The position numbers and the translations under genes were made by a program. Below, in pieces: positions 53,217-62,389 of a DNA stretch of 64,000 nucleotides. The notes under the pieces were generated by a model that was not told the origin of the DNA, did not search any database, and saw only the letters and a program-made list of their open reading frames with translations. The stretch spans positions 116,538 to 180,537 of the forward strand of contig NZ_JANPLK010000001.1 in the NCBI RefSeq assembly GCF_031426495.1. Reading direction: 5' to 3'. Source of the stretch: Gemmatimonas sp. GTDB lineage: Bacteria > Gemmatimonadota > Gemmatimonadetes > Gemmatimonadales > Gemmatimonadaceae. How positions within the stretch are numbered: the stretch's first letter is position 1; every line of letters begins with the position of its first letter.

Positions 53217-54350
53217 TTAGCGCCAATTCACGTGGTCAATCCCGACTACCGCAGGCATGTCGTAGGTCGTCGTATGATGAGCAAGACACCGGGGGGTATG
53301 CGGTTGGACCGGTCCCCCGCAGGGGACACGCTGGATCAGCTCGCGGCGGGTCGCCTCAGGAAGCGTTGTCCACCACGACGGGCGTGCGTACCAGTTGTCA
53401 GTTCCCTCAAAGACGAGTCGAACGAGGGCGTCCGACGCTAGAGCACGCGGGAGATGAGCGAGTGTTCGTGCGAGCGCTTCGCCTGGCGCGAGACTTCGAG
53501 TGCGCCACGCGAGGATGGCCACGCCACGCTCCCCGACGCCGAGCAGGTCAAGCGAGACCATGTCGTCGGTTGAATACCACCCCGTGCTGCCTGGGAGCCG
53601 CTCCCCCGCGAAGTCATAATGAGGAGCCACAAGACTGGAGCACATAAGCGGGGGCGGGCTCTCGAACCACACCACGGTTCCGTGCATATCTGACCAGTCG
53701 CCCCGCTGGAACGCGTCGTCGAACGCCCTCTTATGGCTACGCAGGAGTTCCACCCCCTCCTGGGTCCCTTGTATGAAGGCGTCAAACTCGCCGACGGCCT
53801 CGCGCTGCGCCGCCGGCGCGGACCCACGACCCGCGAGGCCTCGGATGACGCCGAGCCCGTGGATGTTCGCCTCCTTCGCGTACAGCTCTCTACAGATGGA
53901 GCGATACTGCAGCAACCCAAGCTGCTCGGCGGTCCCTGTCAACGCCGCTTTCTCAAGCGGCGCAAACACTTGATCGTCGTGAGTTCGGCAGAAGCCGAGA
54001 AAGGTCGACGCGTCGTTGATCCCGACACGGCCAATTCGCTGACGCGGGCCGCCTGGACTCGAAGTTTGACGGCGCACGCCGACTACGTGGCCATCTTCGG
54101 CAATCTGCCGTAGCGCCATTCCCTTGGGCACCGAGTGCGCATTGATCACGCTCGTGCACGGGACGCTGTCTACCCCATGATGCCAGCAAACCCGACGACG
54201 ATATGCCAAGCGGAGTGGCTCGGACAGGTCGTGTCTGGAGGCCGGCGCCTGCGTCTCATGCCCCAGATGACAGCGCTTAAACTTTTTGCCCGAACCGCAC
54301 CAGCACGGGTCGTTGCGCCTTAGAGGATTGGGCGGAAGATCGACAGGCAT
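53217..54350 (-). CDS. SEC-C motif protein with HNH-like treble clef
   Basis: 377-residue protein. The N-terminus carries a SEC-C zinc motif NDPCWCGSGKKFKRCH (13-28). Next, CWHHGVDSV, VINAHSVPKGM and FLGFCRTHD have the Cys/His arrangement of an HNH-like treble clef, a layout seen in some defence-associated proteins. The rest (~150-377) is unassigned, with a Trp-rich C-terminus. It is the first gene inside the diverged direct repeat. Nuclease activity is an inference from the Cys/His pattern; the SEC-C call is firm. Confidence 0.7.
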   Translation of the reverse strand: MPVDLPPNPLRRNDPCWCGSGKKFKRCHLGHETQAPASRHDLSEPLRLAYRRRVCWHHGVDSVPCTSVINAHSVPKGMALRQIAEDGHVVGVRRQTSSPGGPRQRIGRVGINDASTFLGFCRTHDDQVFAPLEKAALTGTAEQLGLLQYRSICRELYAKEANIHGLGVIRGLAGRGSAPAAQREAVGEFDAFIQGTQEGVELLRSHKRAFDDAFQRGDWSDMHGTVVWFESPPPLMCSSLVAPHYDFAGERLPGSTGWYSTDDMVSLDLLGVGERGVAILAWRTRSLAPGEALARTLAHLPRALASDALVRLVFEGTDNWYARPSWWTTLPEATRRELIQRVPCGGPVQPHTPRCLAHHTTTYDMPAVVGIDHVNWR

Positions 54351-54819
54351 GTGCTTGAGCCGGACGGTGGGCGACCTCCAGAAGGGTGCCTAGAGGCGAA
54401 GATATGACGGAACCTAGCGGGAACGGGCGGCACGGTTTGAAAAGAACTCCGGGCAACTACTCGTGCTCGGTCTTCACACGTGCCGCGCCGCGGAGAGGCT
54501 CCGCCCGCTGGTGGCCCTCCAACCATCCCCGGACGTCGGAGTCGAAGACGGTGCTCCACGAGTGTCGTGCGTCTCGCCGACGCGCCAGCAGCGTGCAGCA
54601 CCAGACGTCGAGCGAGTATCACGTCGCTGGGGTCGCGCGAGCGCCATGAATGCTCGAATGATCTGTATCGACCGGTCACCTGCGGTGCGCCCCCGCTGCG
54701 ACGTGATCCCGACGCAGCCGGTCGCGAGCGACTACGATGCGCAGTAGCGCTGGCTATCTTTCCTTTCCACGACTCGTGCCCCCGGCCGTGCCCACACAGT
54801 CACCTCTCCCGACTCGCTC
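54351..54819. other. Divergent control region between SEC-C and OLD genes
   Basis: About 470 bp. No protein-like frame; should contain promoters for both divergent genes. None is obvious by consensus. Confidence 0.4.
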
Positions 54820-56922
54820 ATGCGGCTTCTCAAGTTTCGCGTCACCGGCTTTCGCTCTGTGGAGGATAGTGGATGGGTCGACACGGGGGACGTGACCGCC
54901 CTCATCGGCACCAACGAGTCTGGGAAGACGAACCTGCTGCTTCCGCTTTGGAAACTGAAGCCAGCCAAGGACGGCGCCATTGAGCCGGTGCCGGATTATC
55001 CGCGCGCGCGCTTCACGGACATTCGCAACGCCAAGGAAAAGCCCGCGTTCATCTCGGCGCTCTTCGCGGTAGATGACGTGCTCGCGGCGGACGTGGTTGC
55101 TCGCACCGGCGCAACGCCCGACGTGGCCTCGGAGGTCGAGATCACGCGCCGTTTCGACGGCAGCTTCGTGGTCAGCTTCCCCAAGGCCGCCAACAAGCGC
55201 GTGATGCCGGTCGCCCCCGTGCTCGCGGCGATGGACCAAGCAACGACAGAGATCGCGCGCTTGGATGCACCGAAGCCTGAGGAGGTACTCCACACCAGCT
55301 TGCTCGCCGCCATCGTCACGGCCCGCGCCGAGGTGGACGTCGTCGGCGCGACCGTTGGCGCGCAGGACCTCGCGCACGCACGGGACATGCTGCTGACGGT
55401 CGATCTTGAGAAGGCGCCGAAACGCAGCGCCATCGTCCCGCACTTCGCCACGCTCCTCGACGCCATCACTACCATGCTCGCCGACGTGACGGTGATCGAT
55501 CCCGGACAGGATCAGGCGGTTCGCACGCTCATGGTCGACGAGATGCCGACGTTCGTGTACTACTCGAACTACGGAAATCTCGACTCGGAGATCTACCTCC
55601 CTCACGTCATCGAGAACATGAAGCGCGAGGGCTTGGGCTCCAAGGAGACCGCGAAGACTCGCACGCTCAAAGTGTTGTTCGACTTCGTGGGGCTCAAGCC
55701 GCAAGAGATTCTGGATCTCGGGCGCGAGCCGCGCGTCAACGGACGCGAGCCGACACCGCAGGAGCTGCATACAATCACGGAGCAGAAGCGTGAACGGAGC
55801 GTGCTGCTGCAGTCGGCCGGCACTAAGTTGACGCGTGAGTTCAAGGACTGGTGGAAGCAGGGGGAGTATCGCTTTCGCTTCCAGGCGGACGGCGATCACT
55901 TCCGGATCTGGGTCGCCGATGATCGCCGCCCAGAAGACATCGAGCTTGAAGCCCGGAGCACCGGGCTGCAGTGGTTCTTGAGCTTCTACTTGATCTTCCT
56001 CGTCGAGCGCGCCGACGAACACGCCGACGCCATCCTGCTGCTCGACGAGCCGGGCCTCTCACTGCACCCGCTGGCCCAACGCGACCTCTCGGAGTTCTTC
56101 GAGAATCTCGCCAAGACGAGCTCCATCATCTACACGACGCACTCGCCGTTCCTAGTCGATCCCGACCACCTGGACCGTGTGAAAGCGGTCTATGTGAACG
56201 ACGCCGGGGCCACCGTCGTGTCGCCAGACCTGCGGGCGAGTCAGTCGAGAGAGGCGCAGCGGCGCTCGATCTATCCGGTGCACGCGGCACTGGGCCTGAC
56301 GGTCTCGGACACGCTGCTGCAAGGGTGCCAGGTGGTCGTCGTCGAGGGGCAGAGCGACCAGCTCTATCTCAGCGCTATGAAAATATTGTTGATCGCGGCA
56401 GGCCGGATCACTCCCGCGCGTGAGCTGGTGTTCGTCCCGGCGGGCGGGGTACGCGGCGCCGCCGCGGTCATCGCGATCACGACGGGCACGGAGGAAGCAC
56501 TTCCTTTTGTGTTGCTCGACAGCGACGGGCCGGGCGTCAAGCTCGCCACGCAACTGCGTACTGGTTTGTATCAGGGTGCGCCAGCGCGGGTGTTGCTCGC
56601 CGACGTGTACGCGGGCGGCCTCGCCGGCGCCGAGATTGAGGATGTGGTCTCCGTGGCCATCGTGAGCCCGGAGGTGCGACGTTTGGCGCGCGGTCAGGAC
56701 TCGGACTTCGATGAGGTGGTGCAGGCAGGCGTTCCGGTGGTCGGACAGATCGAGACGTTCGCCGCGGCGTCCGGGGTCGCGCTGGAACTCGGCTGGAAGG
56801 TCGAGCTGGCGAAGCGGGTGAAGACCAAGCTCCTGCGACAAGGCGCCGGCGCGGTGTCGGCGGACACGCTGGAGCGCTGGGGCAAACTGTTCGACGCGTT
56901 CTTGACGGCGGACCTTACGTGA
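54820..56922 (+). CDS. OLD-family ATP-dependent nuclease (ABC ATPase plus Toprim)
   Basis: 700-residue OLD nuclease. The ABC-type ATPase has Walker A GTNESGKT (30-37), a signature region ARSTGLQWFLSFYLIFLV, Walker B AILLLDEPG (Asp409-Glu410) and TTHSPFLVD. The Toprim domain follows with VVVEGQSD (Glu509) and FVLLDSDGPG (Asp567, Asp569). OLD proteins nick or degrade DNA and act in phage exclusion. There is no UvrD-like helicase beside it, so it is not a Gabija pair; it resembles a solo OLD, possibly with the small proteins downstream. The start lacks a good ribosome-binding site but fits the family N-terminus (MRLLKFRVTGFRSV). Confidence 0.88.
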   Translation: MRLLKFRVTGFRSVEDSGWVDTGDVTALIGTNESGKTNLLLPLWKLKPAKDGAIEPVPDYPRARFTDIRNAKEKPAFISALFAVDDVLAADVVARTGATPDVASEVEITRRFDGSFVVSFPKAANKRVMPVAPVLAAMDQATTEIARLDAPKPEEVLHTSLLAAIVTARAEVDVVGATVGAQDLAHARDMLLTVDLEKAPKRSAIVPHFATLLDAITTMLADVTVIDPGQDQAVRTLMVDEMPTFVYYSNYGNLDSEIYLPHVIENMKREGLGSKETAKTRTLKVLFDFVGLKPQEILDLGREPRVNGREPTPQELHTITEQKRERSVLLQSAGTKLTREFKDWWKQGEYRFRFQADGDHFRIWVADDRRPEDIELEARSTGLQWFLSFYLIFLVERADEHADAILLLDEPGLSLHPLAQRDLSEFFENLAKTSSIIYTTHSPFLVDPDHLDRVKAVYVNDAGATVVSPDLRASQSREAQRRSIYPVHAALGLTVSDTLLQGCQVVVVEGQSDQLYLSAMKILLIAAGRITPARELVFVPAGGVRGAAAVIAITTGTEEALPFVLLDSDGPGVKLATQLRTGLYQGAPARVLLADVYAGGLAGAEIEDVVSVAIVSPEVRRLARGQDSDFDEVVQAGVPVVGQIETFAAASGVALELGWKVELAKRVKTKLLRQGAGAVSADTLERWGKLFDAFLTADLT

Positions 56923-56956
56923 GTGCGGCGCGTGTGCGAGCGGAAGCGCGTACCTG

Positions 56957-57304
56957 ATGGCTCCGGCACCGCAAGAGGAGCTACGGCGTCTCGCAGACGA
57001 CTTGCTTGCGTGCGTGGTGAGCGCTGACGATGCCCATGCGGAGACAGGCCATGCACAGCGCGTGGCGTTCGACATGCAGCACATCGAGCAGCTGGTGGCG
57101 GCCGCAGGGCTCGTGAGTCCGCAGGCGCGACGTGCAGCGCTTCACACCGCCGGCGCCGTGGACCACGCGCGGCAACGGTTGGCCATCTCACGTGTTGCAG
57201 GCCATCAGGAGCAGGTCGCGCAGCACGCCGCACTGCGCGAAGCCGTCACCGTGGCTTGCACCGCACTCCGCAATCTGTCCGCGGGTCAGTTCGCCTCGCC
57301 GTAG
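56957..57304 (+). CDS. Small helical protein after the OLD nuclease
   Basis: 115-residue protein, predicted almost entirely helical and His-rich (MAPAPQEELRRLADDLLACV...). It starts 34 bp after the OLD stop on the same strand and is probably cotranscribed. No family recognised. It could be an OLD partner or regulator. Confidence 0.5.
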   Translation: MAPAPQEELRRLADDLLACVVSADDAHAETGHAQRVAFDMQHIEQLVAAAGLVSPQARRAALHTAGAVDHARQRLAISRVAGHQEQVAQHAALREAVTVACTALRNLSAGQFASP

Positions 57305-57397
57305 CGCTCGGGCGAGGGGGTGGTTGGAGCGGGATGCCGCCAGCGGGGGGCGGATGTCCGATTGCGCTGTGCAATCTCACGGTGACACGCTCAGCGT

Positions 57398-57736
57398 ATG
57401 CCCGCACGCGTGTTTGCGACCCCCGAACTTGAGGCCTCGTGGGAGGCCGAAGCATTAACCGTGCCGCTGCGTCGTGCCCAACGGCGGTACTGGCGCATAA
57501 TCGAACCGCTGACAGCGGACGAGGCGAACGATCTTCTTAGCGCGGAATACCGGCGTCGTGCACGCGGGACCCCGTTCGAGAAGTCGGTCGAGTCGCTGAT
57601 TGCGTGCCTCTTTAGACATCCGGCCGTCGAACGCCCGTTCTCCGCGCTGGCGCTTCTGCTTGCGATTGAAGACGTAAGCGGCGGTCCGCTGTCGTTCGCA
57701 GATCACCCAGTCCCGATAAGCGCGCGAGAACGCTGA
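57398..57736 (+). CDS. Small hypothetical protein
   Basis: 112-residue soluble protein (MPARVFATPELEASWEAEAL...) with a balanced, protein-like composition and helical RRAQRRYWRIIEPLTADEAN. It continues the OLD gene group in the same direction. Function unknown. Confidence 0.45.
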   Translation: MPARVFATPELEASWEAEALTVPLRRAQRRYWRIIEPLTADEANDLLSAEYRRRARGTPFEKSVESLIACLFRHPAVERPFSALALLLAIEDVSGGPLSFADHPVPISARER

Positions 57737-57919
57737 GCGGAGTTCGAGCCACGGAATAGCGCGACACCGTCGCCAATTGCTCTGTCGCATCCCCTGCCGT
57801 ACTCGGCCGTGTGCCCGAGCCTCCCGTATATCGTTCGCTCAGCGCCGCCTTCGCTTGCGGATCGTCGACGAGCGACGCCTTGATGACGGCGCGCTGACGC
57901 GAAGTGCGCATGGTGCACG

Positions 57920-58231
57920 ATGCGCCTACCCACCGCCTCCGAACACCGCGTGCTGCTGTTGCAGCGCGCCGCCGTCGCTCTCTTCGGCCCGCATGGCTCC
58001 GTGGCCTACCTGCACACGTTCAATCCTCATCTCGGCACGACACCCGCCGCGGCGGCGTGGATCGGCGGCAGCGTCGGCAGACTTGCGGGAGAGCTCCTTC
58101 GCGCGCTGGCTGCCGTCGAGCGCAGAGGTAGAGATCGGGAAAGCGTTCCTGGCGCTCTGAGGCGGGACGAAGCAGGCAGGCGTGGAGACGCTTCGGCGCT
58201 ACAAAGTCGACCCGGAAGGCGCATGCACTGA
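57920..58231 (+). CDS. Small protein resembling the MbcA/ParS (Xre-type) antitoxin C-domain
   Basis: 103-residue frame. The segment LFGPHGSVAYLHTFNPHLG, then TTPAAAAWIGGSVGRLAGEL and LRALAAVERRG, follows the pattern of the MbcA/ParS toxin-binding domain (W/Y-L-x-T-x-NP-x-LG-x-TP...LL). Antitoxins of this family pair with RES toxins; no RES gene is visible next to it, so it may be an orphan or have another partner. The last ~40 residues are Arg-rich and may not be real. The match is by eye. Confidence 0.4.
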   Translation: MRLPTASEHRVLLLQRAAVALFGPHGSVAYLHTFNPHLGTTPAAAAWIGGSVGRLAGELLRALAAVERRGRDRESVPGALRRDEAGRRGDASALQSRPGRRMH

Positions 58232-58342
58232 CCCGTTGACTACGACTGAGAGGTGGTTCATTCCCTAAGGTCCCTGCGCACCGGTGTGGAGCAGGGAATG
58301 TGGTGCGAGCGGCGCATCGCGTATACGACGACGCTGCCGTGT

Positions 58343-59341
58343 TCAACGATTCGTCTGCGGCCTGCGGAAGAGCACTGACCGTGGGTCTCGAGTCCCGTGT
58401 GAGCAAAACGCGCGAGAAATCGCGCGGACCGGAGCGGGGCGCAGTCCCTCGGCATGCAGCGCAGCGCGATACTCCGGCCAGCGCGTCAAAGGTTTGATCG
58501 TACGACGGCTGACCGGCAACTCGCGCAGCAAGCCTGCTTGCCGGTTGGCACGGTTGCCATCCCACGAACCCCCGCCCGCGAGGTCAACGACGGTATACAT
58601 CGCTTGGTACTCAAAGAGCGATGCGTTGTTTTCAATCATGACCAAACGGAAAATGCCATCGGCTTCCGCTCGCGTGCAACCAGCGGCACTTTGCTCCCAG
58701 TACAGGTAGTCATGCACGATCCCCGCAACGAGATACGGGCCGAGTGCGGGAAAAATGGATTGCAATTGCTTCGGAATACTTGCGAAATCGGTCACAAATC
58801 CCGCAGGAACGACCACGCTGTCTTTGGTGTCTCCAACGCGGTAGATCAAATCCGTATGCAGGACCCAGTTTGCGGCATCCGAGAACGGCTGTAGAAACGG
58901 CAAATTCGGCGCAGCGGCCACTCGAGAGATGATCGCGCGACCGAAGTCGATCTCCAGAATGCGTGAGACGTCGGCTTCGAGAACGACGGTTGCTTGTTGC
59001 GCCGCAAACCCCAACGTCTTCACCGATACGGTGTACGACCCGCCGGCGGGGACCGAGACAGAGAATTCGCCGCGCCCATTCGTCTGCGTTCCGCGAGGTG
59101 TCGGCAATGACGCGCCGCGTATCGTCACAGACACGTTAGGCACGCCATTTCCGACACTGTCTCGCACGATACCGGCGATGACTTGCGGCGACGCGGGAAG
59201 CTGTTGGACGAGTTGCGCTTCCGCTAGGCGCGGGCGCACCACGGTCAGCCCGACCACCATGAGCGCAGCCGATGCGGCGCGGAGTACGCGCCAGGGATAG
59301 AGCGATGACCGTGCGGTATCGGCGGAGGACTGAGTGCGCAT
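58343..59341 (-). CDS. Secreted protein: carboxypeptidase-regulatory-like domain plus DUF1353
   Basis: 332-residue protein from ATG 59341, set by GGAG 6 nt upstream. A long signal peptide (VLRAASAALMVVGLTVV ... AEAQ) is followed by a beta-sandwich carboxypeptidase-regulatory-like domain (GIVRDSVGNGVPNVSVTIRG ... GRGEFSVSVPAGGSYTVSV). The DUF1353 segment comes next: FVTDFASIPKQLQSIFP, then YLVAGIVHDYLYW. DUF1353 is mostly found in phage and prophage proteins and may be an enzyme with a conserved His-Asp. A secreted fusion of the two is unusual. It is opposite in direction to its neighbours. Confidence 0.75.
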   Translation of the reverse strand: MRTQSSADTARSSLYPWRVLRAASAALMVVGLTVVRPRLAEAQLVQQLPASPQVIAGIVRDSVGNGVPNVSVTIRGASLPTPRGTQTNGRGEFSVSVPAGGSYTVSVKTLGFAAQQATVVLEADVSRILEIDFGRAIISRVAAAPNLPFLQPFSDAANWVLHTDLIYRVGDTKDSVVVPAGFVTDFASIPKQLQSIFPALGPYLVAGIVHDYLYWEQSAAGCTRAEADGIFRLVMIENNASLFEYQAMYTVVDLAGGGSWDGNRANRQAGLLRELPVSRRTIKPLTRWPEYRAALHAEGLRPAPVRAISRAFCSHGTRDPRSVLFRRPQTNR

Positions 59342-59877
59342 GCGCTTCTCCAGTAGGAACGAAGATGAACGTCCTGAAAACGTTTCGGGAACGCTGTGAC
59401 TAGGCATCAGTGGTATGCCGTCCAGATCCACGGCGCGACCAGTATCCGCAGTGTGTATTCACGTACTTGGCGCATTGCCAAGCGCTACGGTCTAGCGGGT
59501 CCGAACAGATTCGCCCGTTCGGCGAGGATTTGTCGGCGTGGCGTTGGGCCAGCGCGGCACGCCGCGGTGCGCCTCCGATTTCGCGCGCGTGCACCAACTT
59601 GCTCGCGCCGGTGCGGGCAAGCTCGCGCGGAGCCGGCGGCACCCTCCATGCGCTGATGGGCCAGCCGAGCACGCACACGGCGCTGCTGGAAGCTGCGCTA
59701 CGGCGCGTCGAAGTGGGGTGGCGAGCGACTTTGGTAGGGTCGGTGCAGGGTCAACGGTCGCCGACGCGTCCGATTGCGCTCCTCCCCATTTCGGCTACTG
59801 TTCGGGACGGTCACGGTGAGTATGCCTTCCCCGGTGGTTCAGAGCTGACCGACTCGAACTACACAGGACACCCCGCG
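59342..59877. other. Spacer between DUF1353 and DUF559-like genes
   Basis: About 535 bp. The frame of the following nuclease is open through much of it, but the upstream translation is not protein-like. Confidence 0.4.
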
Positions 59878-60462
59878 ATGCCGCATTCCACTGCGAGCCT
59901 ACTCGATGCCTTCGTCGCCAACCTTGGCCGCGACGGCAATCCGTTTCCGGGCCCCTTCGGGAGTCCGCTCGAGGAACGCTTCGCCGACGCGCTTCGCCCG
60001 CACCTCGCGCCAGGCGTGCGCGTCGAACAACAGCGAGTTCACTACACGGCCATTGGTCGGTTTGTTCTCGACTTCTGCTTTACGACGCCGAGCGGGTTTT
60101 GCGTGGCCGTCGAGTGCGACGGCGCCGCGTTCCACGAGCGGACGGCCGACGACTGGCGCGATGCGGCGCTGATCGGCGAGCGCAAGATCGATCTCATGGT
60201 GCGGATCGATGGGCGATCCCTCTACTCGGTTCCAGCAGACGTGCTCTACCTGCTCAGCACGATTGCGCCGTCGCTGGTGAGCGCCCGTGGTCGGCAGAAC
60301 ATCGTGAAGCTGAGCACGGCGGCCGTGCGGCGGTATGATCGCCAGACGCCGGGACTGCTGTGGGTCAAGTATCCGAACGTCGAGGACCTGCGCGCGCCGG
60401 ATGCGGCGCGATACCGTGACGCTGACGACCCGGACGCGGCCGATGCCGTCGACCCGTGGTAG
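59878..60462 (+). CDS. DUF559-like PD-(D/E)XK endonuclease
   Basis: 194-residue protein of the very-short-patch-repair/DUF559 type. The nuclease core is visible: SPLEERFADAL (Glu32/33), FVLDFCF (Asp65), VAVECDGAAFH (Glu79, Asp81, His86), then DDWRDAALIGERKIDLMVRI. Start ATG 59878 gives a compact fold. No methylase or helicase lies beside it, so it is an orphan nuclease in a defence cassette. The C-terminus after ~165 is acidic and Asp-rich. Confidence 0.75.
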   Translation: MPHSTASLLDAFVANLGRDGNPFPGPFGSPLEERFADALRPHLAPGVRVEQQRVHYTAIGRFVLDFCFTTPSGFCVAVECDGAAFHERTADDWRDAALIGERKIDLMVRIDGRSLYSVPADVLYLLSTIAPSLVSARGRQNIVKLSTAAVRRYDRQTPGLLWVKYPNVEDLRAPDAARYRDADDPDAADAVDPW

Positions 60463-60618
60463 AGGGAGGCGTACCACCGCGCTGAGGCTGGTCCGAAAAG
60501 CGGTCTGCTCTACTTAACGTATGCGGGGCGCGAGGTACCGCTGGCCGGGCAGGCGTGGCGCGCGCTAGCGCGGACCATTGCAGCAAATCCAGGCGCCACT
60601 CAGCGCGACCTCGTTGGG

Positions 60619-60867
60619 TTGCGAAAGACAACGGACGCGGAGGTCGACCCCATCGGCGATGCCTTCCGGCGCGCGCAGGACGAGGAAGAGGCGACGATTC
60701 CGCCGGAGCTCTCTTGGCATCTCCTCCCGCTAGGGGCACCTCCGGAGCCGCCGTATGAGCCGTCCTCCGAGTGGCTCGCGCGTCTGGCCATGCTCGACGC
60801 GCCGGCGGGTTCGCCAGTGCTGGAAGTTCGGCACCTGGGCGGCCCCGGTACGCGGAACGGCCACTGA
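60619..60867 (+). CDS. Small hypothetical protein downstream of the DUF559-like nuclease
   Basis: 82 residues from TTG 60619 (RKTTDAEVDPIGDAFRRAQD...), acidic and Pro-rich. The same frame is protein-like further upstream (GQAWRALARTIAANPGATQR), up to the stop of the nuclease gene, but has no ATG or GTG start. It may be a read-through continuation of the nuclease after its TAG or the tail of a decayed gene. Confidence 0.3.
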   Translation: MRKTTDAEVDPIGDAFRRAQDEEEATIPPELSWHLLPLGAPPEPPYEPSSEWLARLAMLDAPAGSPVLEVRHLGGPGTRNGH

Positions 60868-61560
60868 CGCCGCCGGTCTGCGCAAACGTATCCAGCACCC
60901 ATACCCAGCACCCATACCCAGCACTTGCTTTGGTTCCAACGATTGTCGCGGCCTTGCAATCGGCAGGGTGTGCAGATCTACGTCAGGCGTTGCTTCCACC
61001 CGCTACTGTTGCTTTACGGAAAATGTGTTGGCTCGGCCGTCCTCGAATTATTCCTCGTGGTCTGCGGACGATCAGCTTCTTCCTCCGTGCGACTGGGTTC
61101 GTCTCGTGTGGTGTTCGTGTGTGACTGTTTCCGTTGGCCGCCGTCGGCGGTGCTCTGTCTCGACGGCGGTGGCGCTGGTAGATGCTGCGAGGGGGGCATC
61201 GGAAGGGGATGAGGTATCCGCCTAGCGTATTAGCGATGTGGGCTGCAAGCCTGCCTGAAACGCGTTGAGCAAGGCTTCGAAGGACAGACCCGTTTAGACA
61301 ACCAGGGTCTTATGCGCCGAGATTGTCCATAATCTTGCAAGGGCCCTTGCAAATTTCAGCGACCCATTCGGATGCTCGCCGCCGTCGGCCGCCGCTGGCT
61401 TGCTACGTATTCGTGGGTAAACGGTGACCACCTGTTCCGGTGCATTACAGCACTGTGGTCGGCAGACGCGTTCCACCAAATCGACTCCGGCGCGTTAGCG
61501 CGACGACGGCACCGACCTGCTGCGAAACCCGCCTCCTCGAGCAACCAGACATGCTTGCCC
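60868..61560. other. Intergenic region with repeats
   Basis: About 690 bp. Holds a 13-bp unit (cagcacccatacc) repeated in tandem almost 2.5 times at 60893-60924 and the right copy of the diverged repeat. No gene is convincing. Confidence 0.45.
60998..61250 (+). repeat. Right copy of the diverged direct repeat (partner 52870-53070)
   Basis: Block one (~60998-61085) includes gttggctcggccgtcctcga and cctcgtggtctgcggacgat; block two (~61190-61250) includes ggggcatcggaaggggatga and tccgcctagcgta. The blocks are ~105 bp apart here and ~45 bp in the left copy, so the middle has changed most. Confidence 0.65.
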
Positions 61561-61588
61561 TTGACGATCCCATAAGTTCACTTATGTT
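61561..61588 (+). promoter_or_regulatory. Promoter with internal operator
   Basis: A -35-like ttgacg (61561-61566) and a -10-like tatgtt (61583-61588) with a 16-bp spacer. Between and overlapping them is a perfect inverted repeat cataag-ttca-cttatg (61571-61586). Such a placement is typical for repression by an XRE-family protein; one is encoded two genes downstream. The first gene starts 48 bp after the -10. Confidence 0.65.
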
Positions 61589-61636
61589 TTAGTAGGAAAG
61601 TGCGCAGTTCCCTCCTTTGCCCGTTGAGGATTGCCG

Positions 61637-62389
61637 ATGGATGCGTCCGTCCCTCCCGACCCTTCGCCGTTCGCTCGCCCCAATGATCCGGTGCTGGCAG
61701 GTGAGCTTGTGTGCGCTGTGCCCGCCCACGTCCGAGGCGTGCTCGTGCAGGCGCTCGACGTCGCGTATCGTGATGCCGGCAGGCTCTTCGACCTCGAAGC
61801 CGGCGCCGACTTGCAGTGGTTCGGCTTCACCGTTTTCAAGTTCGTGGCGCATCAGATCCGGCGTGTGTTGGATCAGGACTCGACGCTCGGGCTCACCGTG
61901 GTAGGTGGGACGACGGGCGCGTTCCGCCTGCAGGCCGGGTCATTCATCGTCGCGCCGTACGCCTGCGGGCGCCGGATTCCGGACAATCCGTGGACCGCGT
62001 TTCCGAGCAACAACAACGGGGCCGGTATGCTGGCAGACATTAATTGTGGGCAGATCGAGCTGTTCTCGGGTGAGGTGGAAGGGGACCAAGTGGCTATAGT
62101 GCTTGGCCACTATGGGAGCCCAGAGACGGGCCTCGAGGCGGTCTTCCTCAAAAAGCCCGTTGCGCAGACCGGGGGACAGATCAGCCGGTGGGGATACATC
62201 GAGCCGATCTTCAAATTGGGGGGATCGGGCACCGCGACCGTTCTGCTGACCCCAACCGCGCCAGTCGGGCAGGAAGGCGGGGCCAGCGTACGCCGCGCGG
62301 TGCTACCGGGGCCGACTTCGGTTGGCCGACCGACGATGTTGCCCTTCAAGCGCAAGCCGGCACAGCAGAGCGAGAACGAAGGCGCGTAG
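61637..62389 (+). CDS. Hypothetical protein in the ImmA/IrrE operon
   Basis: 250-residue protein from ATG 61637, with GAGG (61626-61629) 7 nt upstream. The middle has a beta-rich region (LGLTVVGGTTGAFRLQAGSF, WTAFPSNNNGAGM). No family recognised. It is first in an operon driven by the palindromic promoter and precedes the XRE-ImmA/IrrE gene, so it may be the target, substrate or toxin of that protease. This is inference from order. Confidence 0.6.
   Translation: MDASVPPDPSPFARPNDPVLAGELVCAVPAHVRGVLVQALDVAYRDAGRLFDLEAGADLQWFGFTVFKFVAHQIRRVLDQDSTLGLTVVGGTTGAFRLQAGSFIVAPYACGRRIPDNPWTAFPSNNNGAGMLADINCGQIELFSGEVEGDQVAIVLGHYGSPETGLEAVFLKKPVAQTGGQISRWGYIEPIFKLGGSGTATVLLTPTAPVGQEGGASVRRAVLPGPTSVGRPTMLPFKRKPAQQSENEGA

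Noticed and set aside
52596..53226. Minus-strand frame reading SSPRKRGP
   Set aside because: This phrase is a well-known false translation of intergenic palindromic repeats.
54754..56022. 422-residue frame on the minus strand
   Set aside because: Antisense shadow of the OLD nuclease, whose ATPase and Toprim motifs are complete.
54820..57304. Gabija system
   Set aside because: GajA-like OLD nucleases pair with a UvrD-like helicase (GajB). The downstream genes are too small and have no helicase motifs.
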